This document shows, in pieces, positions 43,497-52,947 of a stretch of DNA of 64,000 nt. The notes beneath the pieces are model-generated. The model did no database searches. It saw only the letters and a program-made list of their open reading frames with translations, and was not told the DNA's origin. Both the position numbers and the translations under genes were made by a program. Positions within the stretch are counted from its first letter, which is position 1; the number at the start of each line of letters is the position of its first letter. Source of the DNA: Porphyromonas macacae DSM 20710 = JCM 13914 (GTDB lineage: Bacteria; Bacteroidota; Bacteroidia; Bacteroidales; Porphyromonadaceae). The stretch lies in assembly GCF_000379945.1 (NCBI RefSeq), contig NZ_KB904125.1, forward strand, positions 62,001 through 126,000. The letters are read 5' to 3'.

Positions 43497-44954
43497 ATGA
43501 AAATTACTGATCTAAAACCGACTATCGTGTGGGATTACTTCCACCAGATTACACAAATTCCCCGTCCATCCAAGAAAGAAGGCAAAATATTGGCTTACCT
43601 CATCGACTTCGCTAAAGAGCACAAGCTCGAATACAAACAGGATAAAGTGGGCAACCTCCTGATCAAGAAACCGGCCACACCGGGATATGAGAAACTCCGG
43701 TCCGTGGTGTTGCAGAGCCATGTGGATATGGTATGCGAAAAGAATAGCGATGTGAATATCAATTTTGAAACCGACCCCATTAAAACGGTTGTCGATGGAG
43801 ATTGGGTGCGTGCCGAGGGCACTACGCTGGGGGCGGACAACGGTATCGGCGTTGCTGCGGAGTTGGCCATTTTGGCGTCGAACGATATTGAACACGGTCC
43901 CATCGAATGTCTCTTTACCGTAGATGAAGAAACCGGTATGACCGGTGCTTTCGGTTTGAAAGCCGGCTTCTTCGATTCCAAGATTCTTCTTAACCTCGAC
44001 AGCGAGGATGAGGGTGAAATGTTTATCGGCTGTGCCGGAGGGATGGGTACAATGGCCAAGTTTACCTACAAAACACAGGATGCACCCAAAGACTACCAAT
44101 ACTTCAAAGTACAGGTGGATGGCCTTAAGGGCGGTCACTCAGGTGGCGATATTCATATCGGTTTGGGCAATGCCAATAAAATTCTGGCACGTTTTCTGTA
44201 TGAAATCGAGGTGCAGTTAGAGTGGGTTTTGGCTGAAATAAAAGGCGGGAACCTGCACAATGCCATTCCGCGTGAGGCACTTGCCGTTTTCGGAGTACCC
44301 GCAAAAGATAAGGAAACTGTACGCGTGATGCTCAACGAGATGAATGCCGCCGTACAGGAAGAACTGGCCAAGGTCGATCCGAAAGTGAAGTTTACCCTGG
44401 AAAGTACGGATGCTCCAGCCCGTTGCATCGACTGCGATACGAAGAAAAATCTGGTGCGTGCCCTGATGGCTTGTCATCATGGTGTTATCGGCATGAGCCA
44501 CGACATCGAAGGCCTTGTAGAAACGAGTACCAACCTTGCCTCTGTTAAGATGAAAGAAGACAACGTTATTCTCGTGGAGACCAGCCAGCGCAGTTCGGTA
44601 AACTCTCTGGTGAGGGAAATCAGCAAGGAAGTAGCAGCTCTGTTCACTCTGGCAGGTGCAGAAACCAGTTTCCGCGATCCTTACCCCGGCTGGAAACCCA
44701 ACCCCGATTCGGCTATTTTGAAAGCAGCTGTCGATTCATACCGTGAGCTGTTCGGCCGTGAAGCTGCCGTTAAAGCCATTCACGCCGGTTTGGAGTGCGG
44801 TCTCATTCTGGAGCAGTATCCCGATTTGGATATGGTGAGCTTCGGTCCTACACTGCGTGACGTGCACTCTCCGGTGGAGAAAATCGAAATCAAAACCGTA
44901 CAAATGTGGTGGGATCACTTGTTGCTGATGCTCAAGAAGATACCTACCGTATAA
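43497..44954 (+). CDS. pepD: Aminoacyl-histidine (Xaa-His) dipeptidase
   Basis: 485 aa, cytoplasmic M20-family peptidase that splits dipeptides such as carnosine. Metal-site motifs are QSHVDMVCEKN near residue 77, LGADNGIGVAAELA near 117, and DEETGMTGAFGL near 146; LKGGHSGGDIHIGLGNA is the dimerisation-domain signature of the PepD group. Start ATG 43497 (MKITDLKP) fits the family. Single gene with its own promoter, followed by a repeat hairpin that may end transcription. Confidence 0.96.
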   Translation: MKITDLKPTIVWDYFHQITQIPRPSKKEGKILAYLIDFAKEHKLEYKQDKVGNLLIKKPATPGYEKLRSVVLQSHVDMVCEKNSDVNINFETDPIKTVVDGDWVRAEGTTLGADNGIGVAAELAILASNDIEHGPIECLFTVDEETGMTGAFGLKAGFFDSKILLNLDSEDEGEMFIGCAGGMGTMAKFTYKTQDAPKDYQYFKVQVDGLKGGHSGGDIHIGLGNANKILARFLYEIEVQLEWVLAEIKGGNLHNAIPREALAVFGVPAKDKETVRVMLNEMNAAVQEELAKVDPKVKFTLESTDAPARCIDCDTKKNLVRALMACHHGVIGMSHDIEGLVETSTNLASVKMKEDNVILVETSQRSSVNSLVREISKEVAALFTLAGAETSFRDPYPGWKPNPDSAILKAAVDSYRELFGREAAVKAIHAGLECGLILEQYPDLDMVSFGPTLRDVHSPVEKIEIKTVQMWWDHLLLMLKKIPTV

Positions 44955-44997
44955 TTTTCTTTGTGAATCGTTTGTAAAAAACGGTAAATGAACAGTA

Positions 44998-45035
44998 AGG
45001 GGCTGTGTCAAGATTCATTTTTGGCACAGCCCCTT
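44998..45035. repeat. Hairpin repeat, second full copy, after pepD
   Basis: AGGGGCTGTG and CACAGCCCCT close a hairpin with TCAAGATTCATTTTTGG between, followed by TT. Nearly identical to the reverse complement of 42470-42502. It lies 44 bp past the pepD stop and may act as its terminator. Confidence 0.75.
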
Positions 45036-45062
45036 TCAGGTGCGTCAGTGTGTGACGTGTAC

Positions 45063-45180
45063 TGAAAAATTCTCTGCCTGATGGTTGAAAATTCTTTGCC
45101 TGACGGATTTTTATCCAAGTTAACTTGGATTTTTCTTCTTTGCCTGAAGAATTTTCAACCATCAGGCAGAGAAATTCAGA
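45063..45180. repeat. Long interspersed palindrome, intact copy
   Basis: About 118 bp. The centre ATCCAAGTTAACTTGGAT is a perfect 18-bp palindrome. The outer arms CTCTGCCTGATGGTTGAAAA... at 45072-45097 and ...TTTTCAACCATCAGGCAGAG at 45148-45172 pair perfectly over about 25 bp, and TTGCCTGA units recur between. A decayed copy lies at 4141-4253. No coding capacity. Confidence 0.85.
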
Positions 45181-45514
45181 GAAATGAGATAATCCTTTTT
45201 CGTAGCAAGGGGTAAAAAGACAAATCGCGGTGAACTGCTTCTTAATGCAATTTTTTGTACCGACCCAAAAGCGAGAAAGCATTTCCTTTTCTCGTTTGAT
45301 TATGTATTTTTATATCTCATGATAATTCACAGGACAAGAAAGAACTAAAAAGAGCAATCGTTAAAAAGAGAAGTTCACGGTCTAAATTATCGGGATGATT
45401 GCAAAAGGTAAAATATGAGGTTGAACTCAATAGAGATCGACTTTGACATGGTGGGAAAGAGTGATTTGGATCATGTCATTTTTGCTGAGATTATAAATTA
45501 GTTTGATTTCGGAT
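45181..45514. other. Non-coding stretch before the DUF3795 gene
   Basis: AT-rich sequence after the palindrome. No convincing gene; a CATTTTTG near 45475 is one base off the -7 consensus and could serve the next gene. Confidence 0.4.
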
Positions 45515-45865
45515 ATGAAACATTATTATGGGAGAGTGCCTGCGTGTGGCGTTTTTTGTGGAGGATGCCCAACATTCCTGCGCGAAAAGAAACCTTGCCC
45601 CGGAGCCGAAAGAAATAAGCCAAGATGCGAGCGTTGTAAAACTTTTCATTTATGTTGTCAGGAAAAAGGAATCACTCATTGTTTCGAATGTGTAATTTTT
45701 CCATGTAAGAAATTCAAAACATTCACTAAACGTTGGGAAAAATACGGGCAAAATTTTATAGAGAACCAAAACCTGCTGAAGAAGTTGGGAGAGCATGCGT
45801 TTTTAGCATATTTTAACTTGAAACAGTCTGGTAACAATAAGGAAATTACCCAAAAAGACAGATAA
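45515..45865 (+). CDS. DUF3795-family cysteine-rich protein
   Basis: 116 aa from ATG 45515 (MKHYYGRVPACGVFCGGCPTF). About eleven cysteines occur in the DUF3795 pattern: CGVFCGGC, then PCPGA, then CERCKTFHLCC, then HCFECVIFPCKKFKTF. The arrangement suggests metal or iron-sulfur binding. The family is widespread in anaerobes and its role is not known. Codons and base composition look AT-richer than neighbours, and the gene stands alone between repeats. Confidence 0.82.
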   Translation: MKHYYGRVPACGVFCGGCPTFLREKKPCPGAERNKPRCERCKTFHLCCQEKGITHCFECVIFPCKKFKTFTKRWEKYGQNFIENQNLLKKLGEHAFLAYFNLKQSGNNKEITQKDR

Positions 45866-46162
45866 TAGTGTCATTGCTATTCAGGAGAGATGGCAGAAAG
45901 TATCGTTTAATACATGGATAGGTTGCTAAAGTAGGGAAGCAGGTAAGACTCAAATAAATGTGATGCGAATCGTTTACGGCATTGTGTCTGGATTGGATTC
46001 TTTCCGGCTATGTTATAGATTTATCGGATTTGTCATAGATTGCAAGCTAATTTATTTATCACGTACCGAGTGAGTGTAAAATACGTATTCATTTGAGGAT
46101 ATTGAGTAAATTGGGCGGTGTGAAACAATGGAATAAATACCGTAACAAAAAGATGAACGAAA
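45866..46162. other. Non-coding stretch before an unknown secreted protein gene
   Basis: About 300 bp with no recognisable gene, terminator or promoter box. Confidence 0.4.
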
Positions 46163-46741
46163 ATGAACAGACTCTCTTTTTATATTTTTTCCGTGGTGTT
46201 GATTGTTTTTGGACATTTTGATATTGCGGAAGGGCAGAGCTACAGCAATAACTCGAAAGAAGACAATCGTGAGCAAATGAAAACTCAATTCGAGCAATTC
46301 CGTCAAACAGCCCGCACAGATCCTAAAAAAGCTCTTTCGGCTTGTATCGACAGTTCTTTTTCAGGGCCGGATTTATGGTATATGGTTTTACCCGATAATA
46401 TGGATGTTCCTGAGAAGCCGTTTACCCACGTCGAAGCGGTGAAATATGCCGATAAAATCCTGGAACCTGATTTTATAAAGGCTCTGATGGATATAGACAC
46501 CCATATTCTTTTTACTGCAGGTAACTATGAAACCAAACCCCGGCTCATCGAAATCGACGGGGAAAAAAGCACACAGAATATAAGTGCTGAATATAAAAAT
46601 CGGGAATTGATTCTGGCGTATCAAGTGAATGTGTTTTTAGACACAGAGGACGAATCGGAAGTAGATGAAAGCCAAAGTGTTTACACCTTTGTATTCAAGG
46701 GAAACCGTCTTATACTTGCAAGTATCGTTTTGGCCGATTGA
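46163..46741 (+). CDS. Unknown exported protein
   Basis: 192 aa with a signal peptide (MNRLSFYIFSVVLIVFGHFDIAEGQ). The mature part begins with a polar helical stretch (KEDNREQMKTQFEQFRQTA), then a compact mixed alpha/beta domain with DLWYMVLPDNMDVPEKPFTH near residue 70 and ends in beta strands (QSVYTFVFKGNRLILASIVLAD). No lipobox and no family recognised. A clear terminator follows at 46787. Real because it has a start, signal peptide, codon use and terminator in agreement. Confidence 0.7.
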   Translation: MNRLSFYIFSVVLIVFGHFDIAEGQSYSNNSKEDNREQMKTQFEQFRQTARTDPKKALSACIDSSFSGPDLWYMVLPDNMDVPEKPFTHVEAVKYADKILEPDFIKALMDIDTHILFTAGNYETKPRLIEIDGEKSTQNISAEYKNRELILAYQVNVFLDTEDESEVDESQSVYTFVFKGNRLILASIVLAD

Positions 46742-46786
46742 CAATTCATTCGAGGGCTTTACCTGTATAGATTGATAAAATATAGC

Positions 46787-46828
46787 AAAAAGTCCGGCGG
46801 AAAACAGTACTCTGCCGGGCTTTTCTTT
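46787..46828 (+). terminator. Terminator after the unknown exported protein
   Basis: AAAAAGTCCGGCGG and TGCCGGGCTTTT pair over about 11 bp with one wobble, followed by CTTTTATTT. It may also stop transcription of ric, which converges on it. Confidence 0.7.
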
Positions 46829-46852
46829 TATTTCAAGTTTTCGTTTTTACCG

Positions 46853-47587
46853 TTAGCTTGCCATATGCGAGTTTTGCAGCTCTATGGCTTGCGGGAATAT
46901 CAGATTGTTTTCCAAATGAATATGCCTGTGCAAATGCTGCTCAAAACGATCCAACTCCTCCATCAGTAACCTGTAGCTGGCGCAACCGTCCTGAGGGGCT
47001 GTAAATCCGTTCGTAATTTTACGCATATATTTGAAACGTTCGCCCTCTGCCTCATGATCGTCTTCCATTACGGCTATCGGGAAGCTGATACTGCCGCAGT
47101 GGAACTCCGGTACGGGTGTTTTGTTCTCCACGGCCTGCACCAGTTCATAGATATAGGGGAAAAGTATCTGTTCTTCTTTATCAAAATGTTCTTCGAGTGC
47201 CGTTAGGGCGGCATCGAATAAATCGCGAACTTCAAGCAATTCCGGGTGGGTCTCACCATGTACTTCCGCCACTTTATGAGCTAAGTCTTTAATTTTCAGC
47301 GCTCCTGCTTTCCAGTTTCGGTGATAGATCTTTAGCACATAGTCCACCAATAAATCCAACGGCCATCTGTAGAAAGCAAGATGATCCGCCGGCATTTCCC
47401 GCTTCGGAGCGGATAGACAGGCAACCACATCTTCCAAACGGATGCCACCCTTTTCACATATCTCCGAGAGCAATCGATTACCTCCGCAACAAAAATCTAT
47501 TCCAAACCGGTCGAATACATAAGCTGCTGCGCTGTCATGCGATACGATATCGCCGACTGTCATTTGTGCAAAGTCGTTCATTTTCAT
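46853..47587 (-). CDS. ric: Iron-sulfur cluster repair di-iron protein (Ric/ScdA/YtfE)
   Basis: 244 aa. The N-terminal domain (residues 8-60) has TVGDIVSHDSAAAYVFDRFGIDFCCGG, the ScdA_N/DUF542 signature with a CC pair. The rest is a hemerythrin-like four-helix bundle with several H..E ligands: HFDKEEQILFPYI, MEDDHEAEGERF and HLHRHIHLENNLIFPQA. It restores iron-sulfur clusters damaged by nitric oxide or oxidants. Such genes are usually induced by nitrosative stress. Single gene, about 330 bp from the next coding region upstream. Confidence 0.93.
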   Translation of the reverse strand: MKMNDFAQMTVGDIVSHDSAAAYVFDRFGIDFCCGGNRLLSEICEKGGIRLEDVVACLSAPKREMPADHLAFYRWPLDLLVDYVLKIYHRNWKAGALKIKDLAHKVAEVHGETHPELLEVRDLFDAALTALEEHFDKEEQILFPYIYELVQAVENKTPVPEFHCGSISFPIAVMEDDHEAEGERFKYMRKITNGFTAPQDGCASYRLLMEELDRFEQHLHRHIHLENNLIFPQAIELQNSHMAS

Positions 47588-47920
47588 AATCTTATTTTTT
47601 TATTTTTATAAAAATCTCTTTTGTTTCATTTCTATGATGAGACAAAGAAAACGACTAAGCCACAGAAAAACCGTCGCAAATGCGACAATCAAAATAAAGG
47701 AATACTTTTCTTCAAAGAAAAAATTGAATTATTCGATACCTTTACAGAGCCATATAGACCGATTATGCAGTTTCATTTATGACGGATGGTATTCCTTTTA
47801 TTTGGCATATAATAAAAACATATCCGGAAACGGATAACTTTTGAAATAGAGAAGCAGCCTGCTCGAATATCTTACAGCGATTTCGGGAAGGCTGCTTTTT
47901 GAGGAAATTCCGTTGTCCGA
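47588..47920. other. Intergenic region between ric and the M64 peptidase gene
   Basis: 333 bp, AT-rich near ric. It contains a hairpin (AAGCAGCC at 47852 with GGCTGCTT near 47890-47897) that could end the long minus-strand operon. A 67-residue plus-strand frame at 47634-47837 is basic, repetitive and unlike a real protein. Confidence 0.45.
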
Positions 47921-49219
47921 TTAACGGGTATAGAATTCGATTAGCCGTTTCAATGCCAGTTGACAGGCAGGACAGAAGGCCGGAGCTTCGTTGGTGCGCA
48001 TACGGCAGTCGTAACTGCAGCGATAGAACCCTTTGCTGCTGTATGCTGCTCCTTCATATAAACCGGTTTCGTACTTGGCTGAATCTTTGACCGGAGTGGG
48101 GCGAGGAGTGTCTTTTTTGATAAGTTCGCTCCATTTCTTACCGTCAAAATCGATCAGGGTGGTCACATTCTGTTCCCAAGGCTCCTTATTCCGCATATAA
48201 ACATCGGTCATTACATCGTTATCGTAGAAGTATTCGTCCGCCAATCCGCCGAAGCTATGGCCGAATTCATGAACCACTACAGGGCGAAAACCTGCGTGAT
48301 GAGCCGTGGTCAGGGTAAAACTGTTGAAGATGCCGCCACCGCCATAGACATCGGTGTTTGCCAGCATAATGATATGTTCGTATGCCACTCCCGTAAGAGC
48401 ATCATGGATTGCTTTCAGCCTTCGGCTGGTGAGATAACGGTCACTGTAAAAAGTGTCGAAATGCGAACCGAAAGCCGTCTCTTTCCAATTCTTCATGCGC
48501 GGTACGCTGACTCCCGATTGCACAGAAGGAGTGAAAACGGCGATAATATTGAACCGGTCTGCCATGGAAGCAAAAGGTTCGTGCGAAAGCAAAGCTTCCT
48601 TCGTAATGCGGGCGTCGGTCAGAAATGTTTCCTTTTCAGCTGCCGTATAGCCTTCTGACATGACGACAACGTCGATCTTTTCCTTTGGACTGCCGGAATA
48701 AAGCAGTTGTTCGACCTGCGGTGCACGGGTTGCTTTTTTATGATGGATAAGAATATCGGCAGGGTCGACACGATGTTTGTAAACGGCAATGTCGGCCATG
48801 GTCATATCTCGAAGACTGACGGTTATGATAACGGATTTTTTGGGATAAGGCAATAAAAAGACGTTTTCAAAACTTTTGGCAGTTTTTGTTGCTTCATCCG
48901 TACTGAGCTATTCTTGAAAGAGAGAACTGAACGATGTTTTGTAGATAATCCGGCCGGTGGTTTCATCCTGCATCACGATAGAGCCCATACCGGCCAAAGC
49001 CAAAGAATCCAGATGGTGGCGACGTCCGTACCAGCCTTCGGTGCGGTTCAACTCGTCCAGGTATACCGACACCTGTTTACTGTTGCCTCCGGCAAAGATA
49101 TAATCTACACGGAGCGTGCTGTCTGCAAAGAATGCGTTAAAATCGATCTCTTTCTGCTGAGCCCATGAAAGCAGGGGAAAGAGCGAGACGATCAGGAATA
49201 AAATACGTTTCAGTTTCAT
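47921..49219 (-). pseudogene. M64-family (IgA-peptidase-like) metallopeptidase, interrupted by an in-frame TAG
   Basis: The reading frame from ATG 49219 runs to 47921 (about 432 codons) with one TAG at 48910-48908. Before it are a signal peptide (MKLKRILFLIVSLFPLLSWA) and the M64 N-terminal domain ending YKTSFSSLFQE. After it, in the same frame, LSTDEATKTAKSFENVFLLPYP continues without loss, then the catalytic HEFGHSFGGLADEYF. Relatives have a Trp after the FQE, so TGG to TAG is the simplest change. Either a fresh nonsense mutation, a sequencing error or, less likely, readthrough. The ATG overlaps the hemG stop by 4 bp. Confidence 0.8.
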
Positions 49220-50607
49220 TTTTGTATGATTTGGTTAGCGATATTCATTGCCTGGGTAATGCGATGTGCCATGCCGATGCCATCGGAAACAGACCCGCCG
49301 ATATACAGGCCGGGGAAAGCGGATTGTATACGTTTTACCGCTTCCAGACGCTCTCCGCTGTCGGCATAATATTGGGCGATGGCATGGGTGTAGCGGGCAA
49401 TATGGAATAAATCGGGCTCTATGGAACCGTCCAGCCCCAGCATTGCTCTTAATTCCGATAAAGCGATATCACGTATCTCCTCATCGGTTTTATCCAGCAT
49501 TTCGGGACGTCTGATACCTCCCATGAAAACCGTATAGAGCGCACCGCCTTCGGGGGCACGACCGGCAAAACAGTCCGACGGGAATAAAATACCCAAAATC
49601 CGGCGTCGCTCACACGACGGCACCAAACCGCCAAAAGCCCGGTAGCGATACGGCGGAATTTTCTTGAAACCGATAGCTACTTCTATGATAGGGGCATAGA
49701 CGAGATTTTCAAAAGGCCTTAGATCTGCCGGTCGTGCTTTCGGCAGCATGCCGGGCAAACGGTAAGCCGGAACGGATGAGATAACGTTTGTAGCAATAAT
49801 CTGATAAGGATGACCGGCGGAATCGAGAAAAGAAACAAGCAGACCTCCTCCTTTTCCGGAATAAGACTCTATACAGGTAACCGTCATCGAAGTGCGGATA
49901 TTCTCTTCGCCCACATATTGTACCATACGGTTAATCAACTCCATGAATCCTCCTGGCACGGAAAATACTTTCTTAGTGGCTTTCTTGTCGCGATCGGATT
50001 TCGGTTGTCCGGCTTTGGCTACGGCTCCGCGAATAAAGCTGCCGTAGGTTTGCTCCAAATGATACAGTTTAGGCAAGGCATAACGAGTGACCAACCGGTT
50101 CGGATTGCCGGCGTAAATACCGCCGATGAAAGGATCTACCGCATAGTCCAGAAAACTTTTTCCTAAACGTCTTTTGACCAGATCCGCCACACTTTCGTCA
50201 GGATTCGTTCCTCTGCGGCGAAAAGGTTCGCTCAGGATGCGAAGTTTATCCCTGAAGCGGAACAAAGGTGTGCCGATAGCCGAAAAAAGAGAAGAGGGCA
50301 GCGGATTAAAACGTTCGCCTTTCCAGATCAAACGTACTCCCGCATCGGCCGATGCCGTTTCGGGCATAAATCCGTTTCCGAGCAATTCGAACAACTCCAT
50401 GACCTCGGGTGTAGACAGCGTACCGGTGTTGGGCCCCGTTTCAAAAACAAATCCGTCCTGCTTTACGGTGTCTATTTGTCCGCCTGTCCTGTTTTCAGCT
50501 TCCAGAACCAGTAAATCGACTCCGTTATGTTTCAGTACGGATGCCGCCGAAAGCCCTGTAAGCCCGGCACCGATGATCAGCGTATTTACCTTTGACGGAC
50601 TGTGCAT
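49216..50607 (-). CDS. hemG: Protoporphyrinogen oxidase (HemY/HemG-type flavoprotein)
   Basis: Oxidises protoporphyrinogen IX (or coproporphyrinogen III) in haem synthesis. 463 aa with the FAD dinucleotide fold IIGAGLTGLSAASVLKHNG at residues about 11-29 followed by VLEAENRTGGQIDT. DYAVDPFIGGIYAGNP and the C-terminal LYIGGSVSDGIGM-type FAD-binding end are typical of oxygen-dependent-type PPOX. The substrate form cannot be told from sequence by eye. It starts 4 bp after the GH92 stop and overlaps the M64 gene by 4 bp, so it is translated within the long operon. Confidence 0.92.
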   Translation of the reverse strand: MHSPSKVNTLIIGAGLTGLSAASVLKHNGVDLLVLEAENRTGGQIDTVKQDGFVFETGPNTGTLSTPEVMELFELLGNGFMPETASADAGVRLIWKGERFNPLPSSLFSAIGTPLFRFRDKLRILSEPFRRRGTNPDESVADLVKRRLGKSFLDYAVDPFIGGIYAGNPNRLVTRYALPKLYHLEQTYGSFIRGAVAKAGQPKSDRDKKATKKVFSVPGGFMELINRMVQYVGEENIRTSMTVTCIESYSGKGGGLLVSFLDSAGHPYQIIATNVISSVPAYRLPGMLPKARPADLRPFENLVYAPIIEVAIGFKKIPPYRYRAFGGLVPSCERRRILGILFPSDCFAGRAPEGGALYTVFMGGIRRPEMLDKTDEEIRDIALSELRAMLGLDGSIEPDLFHIARYTHAIAQYYADSGERLEAVKRIQSAFPGLYIGGSVSDGIGMAHRITQAMNIANQIIQK

Positions 50608-50610
50608 GGC

Positions 50611-52878
50611 TTATGATTTTGGGGTTTTACCCATAAAAAATTCCAGTCTGCTGCCGGGCTTTATGGCGGTGTGAGGCAGATACGGTTCTTTCAGCGTCCG
50701 GCCGTTCAGAAGAACCTTTTGCACATATTTATCGGCACGACTGTTGCCATGCACCTTTATCATAAAATCGCCTCCCGGTATCTTGATGACAGCTTCATCC
50801 ACGATCGGCCGCCCGAGGTAATACACCGGTTTGCCGGGACAAACCTGATAAAAACCCATAGCACTCATAACATACCAGGCCGACATCTGCCCGCAGTCTT
50901 CGTTGCCGATTATCCCATCCGGAGCCGGCCGATAGAAGTGATACATGATGCTGTCCAGCATCAACTGTGCTTTGTGGGCCTGTCCGGTGTGATTGTACAG
51001 GTAGGCGATATGGTGGCTCGGCTCGTTGCCATGCACATACTGTCCGATAAGGCCTGTAATATCGCCTGCGGGCTGTCCCTCAAGACGGGAAGACGTGTAA
51101 AAAAGGGTATCGAGGTTTGCTTCCAGTACATCTGCGCCACCCATTAGTGCGATGAAGCCTTCCATATCGTGAGGGGCATAAAAACTCCATTGGTAAGCAT
51201 TGCCTTCTGTGTAATCGTTACCCGTATGATTGGAGAAGCGAGGGTAGAACGGTGTCTTAAACGTACCGTCTGCCATAACGGGACGCATAAGATTGGTTTC
51301 CTTGTCCCAATATCTGCGATAATACAGTCCTCGGCGATCGTAAGCCTCTTTTACCGAGTCCGAACCGGCTGCTTCAGCAATACGGGCGATACACCAGTCG
51401 TCGTATGCCATTTCCACACCCCAGGAAACCGATTGTTCTAGACTGTCGCAAGGCACGAAGCCTGATGTTTCCTTGAAATAAGGATGGCGGGTAATCAGAT
51501 CATGTTCGCGTGTGCCTCTGAACTTGACATCCAAGTCGGCTCGGAAAATGGAAGAGCGTACGGCGGCTTCCGTCCAGTGCTTCAGATCATCTTCTGCTGT
51601 GGTAATGCCTTTGGTAACCAGATCCGCCATAATGCTAACGGCATGATAACCCGGCATACAGCCCGTATAGTTGGAGGCTAAAGGCCAGCGGGGCAGTATC
51701 GAACCGTTGTCATAGTCGGCAACGAGACTGCGTCCGTATCGCAAAGCGCGCTGCGGATCGGTTATCGTCAGCATGGGATGCAGGGCACGGTAAGTATCCC
51801 AGATGGAAAATACCGTGTAATACCCATCCGCAGGGTTACCCTTATGGATCTGTTTATCGATACCTCGATATTCTCCGTTGATATCCTGATAATTGTATGG
51901 AGCGATATTCATGTGATACAAAGCCGTATAAAAATTTTTCAGTACGGTAGTATCGGCCGTGCGTATACGGATATTGGAGAGCGCGTTGCGCCAGATTTCT
52001 CGACTCTCGGCAACAACTTTATCGAAATCCCAGTGAGGCAACTCGGCATACATATTCTCCCGGGCATTTTCGGGGTTTACCGGTGAAAGACCGACTTTAA
52101 CCAGCAGAGATTTTTCCGATGCGGGAAAATAGAGATAAACTTTTATATCGGATGAATCGGTTATGTTCACCGGCAGACTTTCGACGGAGCGCCGGTGTCC
52201 GTTGATCCAGAGAGCGATGCTGTCGGCCGGCAGGCTTGTTTCCATGTGATAACTCATCCGGTGGTTTTCAGCCCAACCTTTTGTATAGTATGTTCCGCTG
52301 AGAGAGCCGTTTGTGAGAATGTTCAGATCGTTTTTTACCACGCTGTGTCCCCAGTTGGGCTGGAGTATATGTGCCAAATCCAGCATGAGGCGAAGCGGTC
52401 GATTCTTCTCTGCCGTATAACGGTGCATACCTACACGCTCCGTCGTTGTCAATTCGGCTTTTATGCCGAAGTTTTTAAGTTGTACGGCATAGTAGCCGGG
52501 CCGGGCTTTTTCGGTGGATTTATCCATCAGCGCTACCGGTTTTAGTGAATCGACTCCGGTAAACGGCAGTATGGCCACATCGCCCAAATCTCCGATGCCC
52601 GTGCCGCTTAAGTGCGTATGTGAAAAGGCATACAAAAGCGTATCGGGATAGTGGTAACCGCTGCTGGCTTCCCAACCCAGCAAATGGGTGTCGGGGCTTA
52701 GCTGCACCATGCCGTTGGGAAGTGTGGGGCCGGGAAAAGTATGACCGTGGGCTCCCGTTCCTACCATGGGATCGACGAAAATCAAAGGATCGAAAGACTC
52801 TTTTTCAGCTTTGTTGCATCCCCAAAATAGAAGGATTGCAAAGGCCAGAACAGGGAGAACTGTTTTATTCGGTTTCAT
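50611..52878 (-). CDS. GH92-family alpha-mannosidase lipoprotein
   Basis: 755 aa from ATG 52878 (MKPNKTVLPVLAFAILLFWGC), which gives a lipobox WGC; an in-frame upstream start would bury it. DPMVGTGAHGHTFPGPTLPNGMVQLSPDT opens the GH92 N-terminal beta domain; the (alpha/alpha)6 part contains GNEDCGQMSAWYVMSAMGFYQVCPG, the calcium and catalytic region near residue 675. GH92 enzymes release alpha-mannose from N-glycans, mostly alpha-1,2. In a peptide-eating oral or gut anaerobe this would trim host glycoproteins. No PUL partners lie beside it. Confidence 0.95.
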   Translation of the reverse strand: MKPNKTVLPVLAFAILLFWGCNKAEKESFDPLIFVDPMVGTGAHGHTFPGPTLPNGMVQLSPDTHLLGWEASSGYHYPDTLLYAFSHTHLSGTGIGDLGDVAILPFTGVDSLKPVALMDKSTEKARPGYYAVQLKNFGIKAELTTTERVGMHRYTAEKNRPLRLMLDLAHILQPNWGHSVVKNDLNILTNGSLSGTYYTKGWAENHRMSYHMETSLPADSIALWINGHRRSVESLPVNITDSSDIKVYLYFPASEKSLLVKVGLSPVNPENARENMYAELPHWDFDKVVAESREIWRNALSNIRIRTADTTVLKNFYTALYHMNIAPYNYQDINGEYRGIDKQIHKGNPADGYYTVFSIWDTYRALHPMLTITDPQRALRYGRSLVADYDNGSILPRWPLASNYTGCMPGYHAVSIMADLVTKGITTAEDDLKHWTEAAVRSSIFRADLDVKFRGTREHDLITRHPYFKETSGFVPCDSLEQSVSWGVEMAYDDWCIARIAEAAGSDSVKEAYDRRGLYYRRYWDKETNLMRPVMADGTFKTPFYPRFSNHTGNDYTEGNAYQWSFYAPHDMEGFIALMGGADVLEANLDTLFYTSSRLEGQPAGDITGLIGQYVHGNEPSHHIAYLYNHTGQAHKAQLMLDSIMYHFYRPAPDGIIGNEDCGQMSAWYVMSAMGFYQVCPGKPVYYLGRPIVDEAVIKIPGGDFMIKVHGNSRADKYVQKVLLNGRTLKEPYLPHTAIKPGSRLEFFMGKTPKS

Positions 52879-52947
52879 TGATAAGAAATAATGAGATACA
52901 AAAGGTGAAGAGCATTCCACCGGTAGTAAGAATGCCGGTAAGAAGAG

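Noticed and set aside
45063-45180. The long palindrome as a plain terminator of pepD
   Set aside because: Too long, without a U-tract, and a copy lies at another locus; the hairpin at 44998-45035 is a better terminator candidate.
47634-47837. 67-codon plus-strand frame
   Set aside because: Lys/Ser-rich, no start signal or family; lies in an AT-rich spacer.
48908-48910. TAG as a recoded sense codon (pyrrolysine or general amber reassignment)
   Set aside because: Other genes of the window that end in TAG do so at normal ends, such as the fimbrillin and comF, and no pyrrolysine genes are seen; a point mutation or error is simpler.
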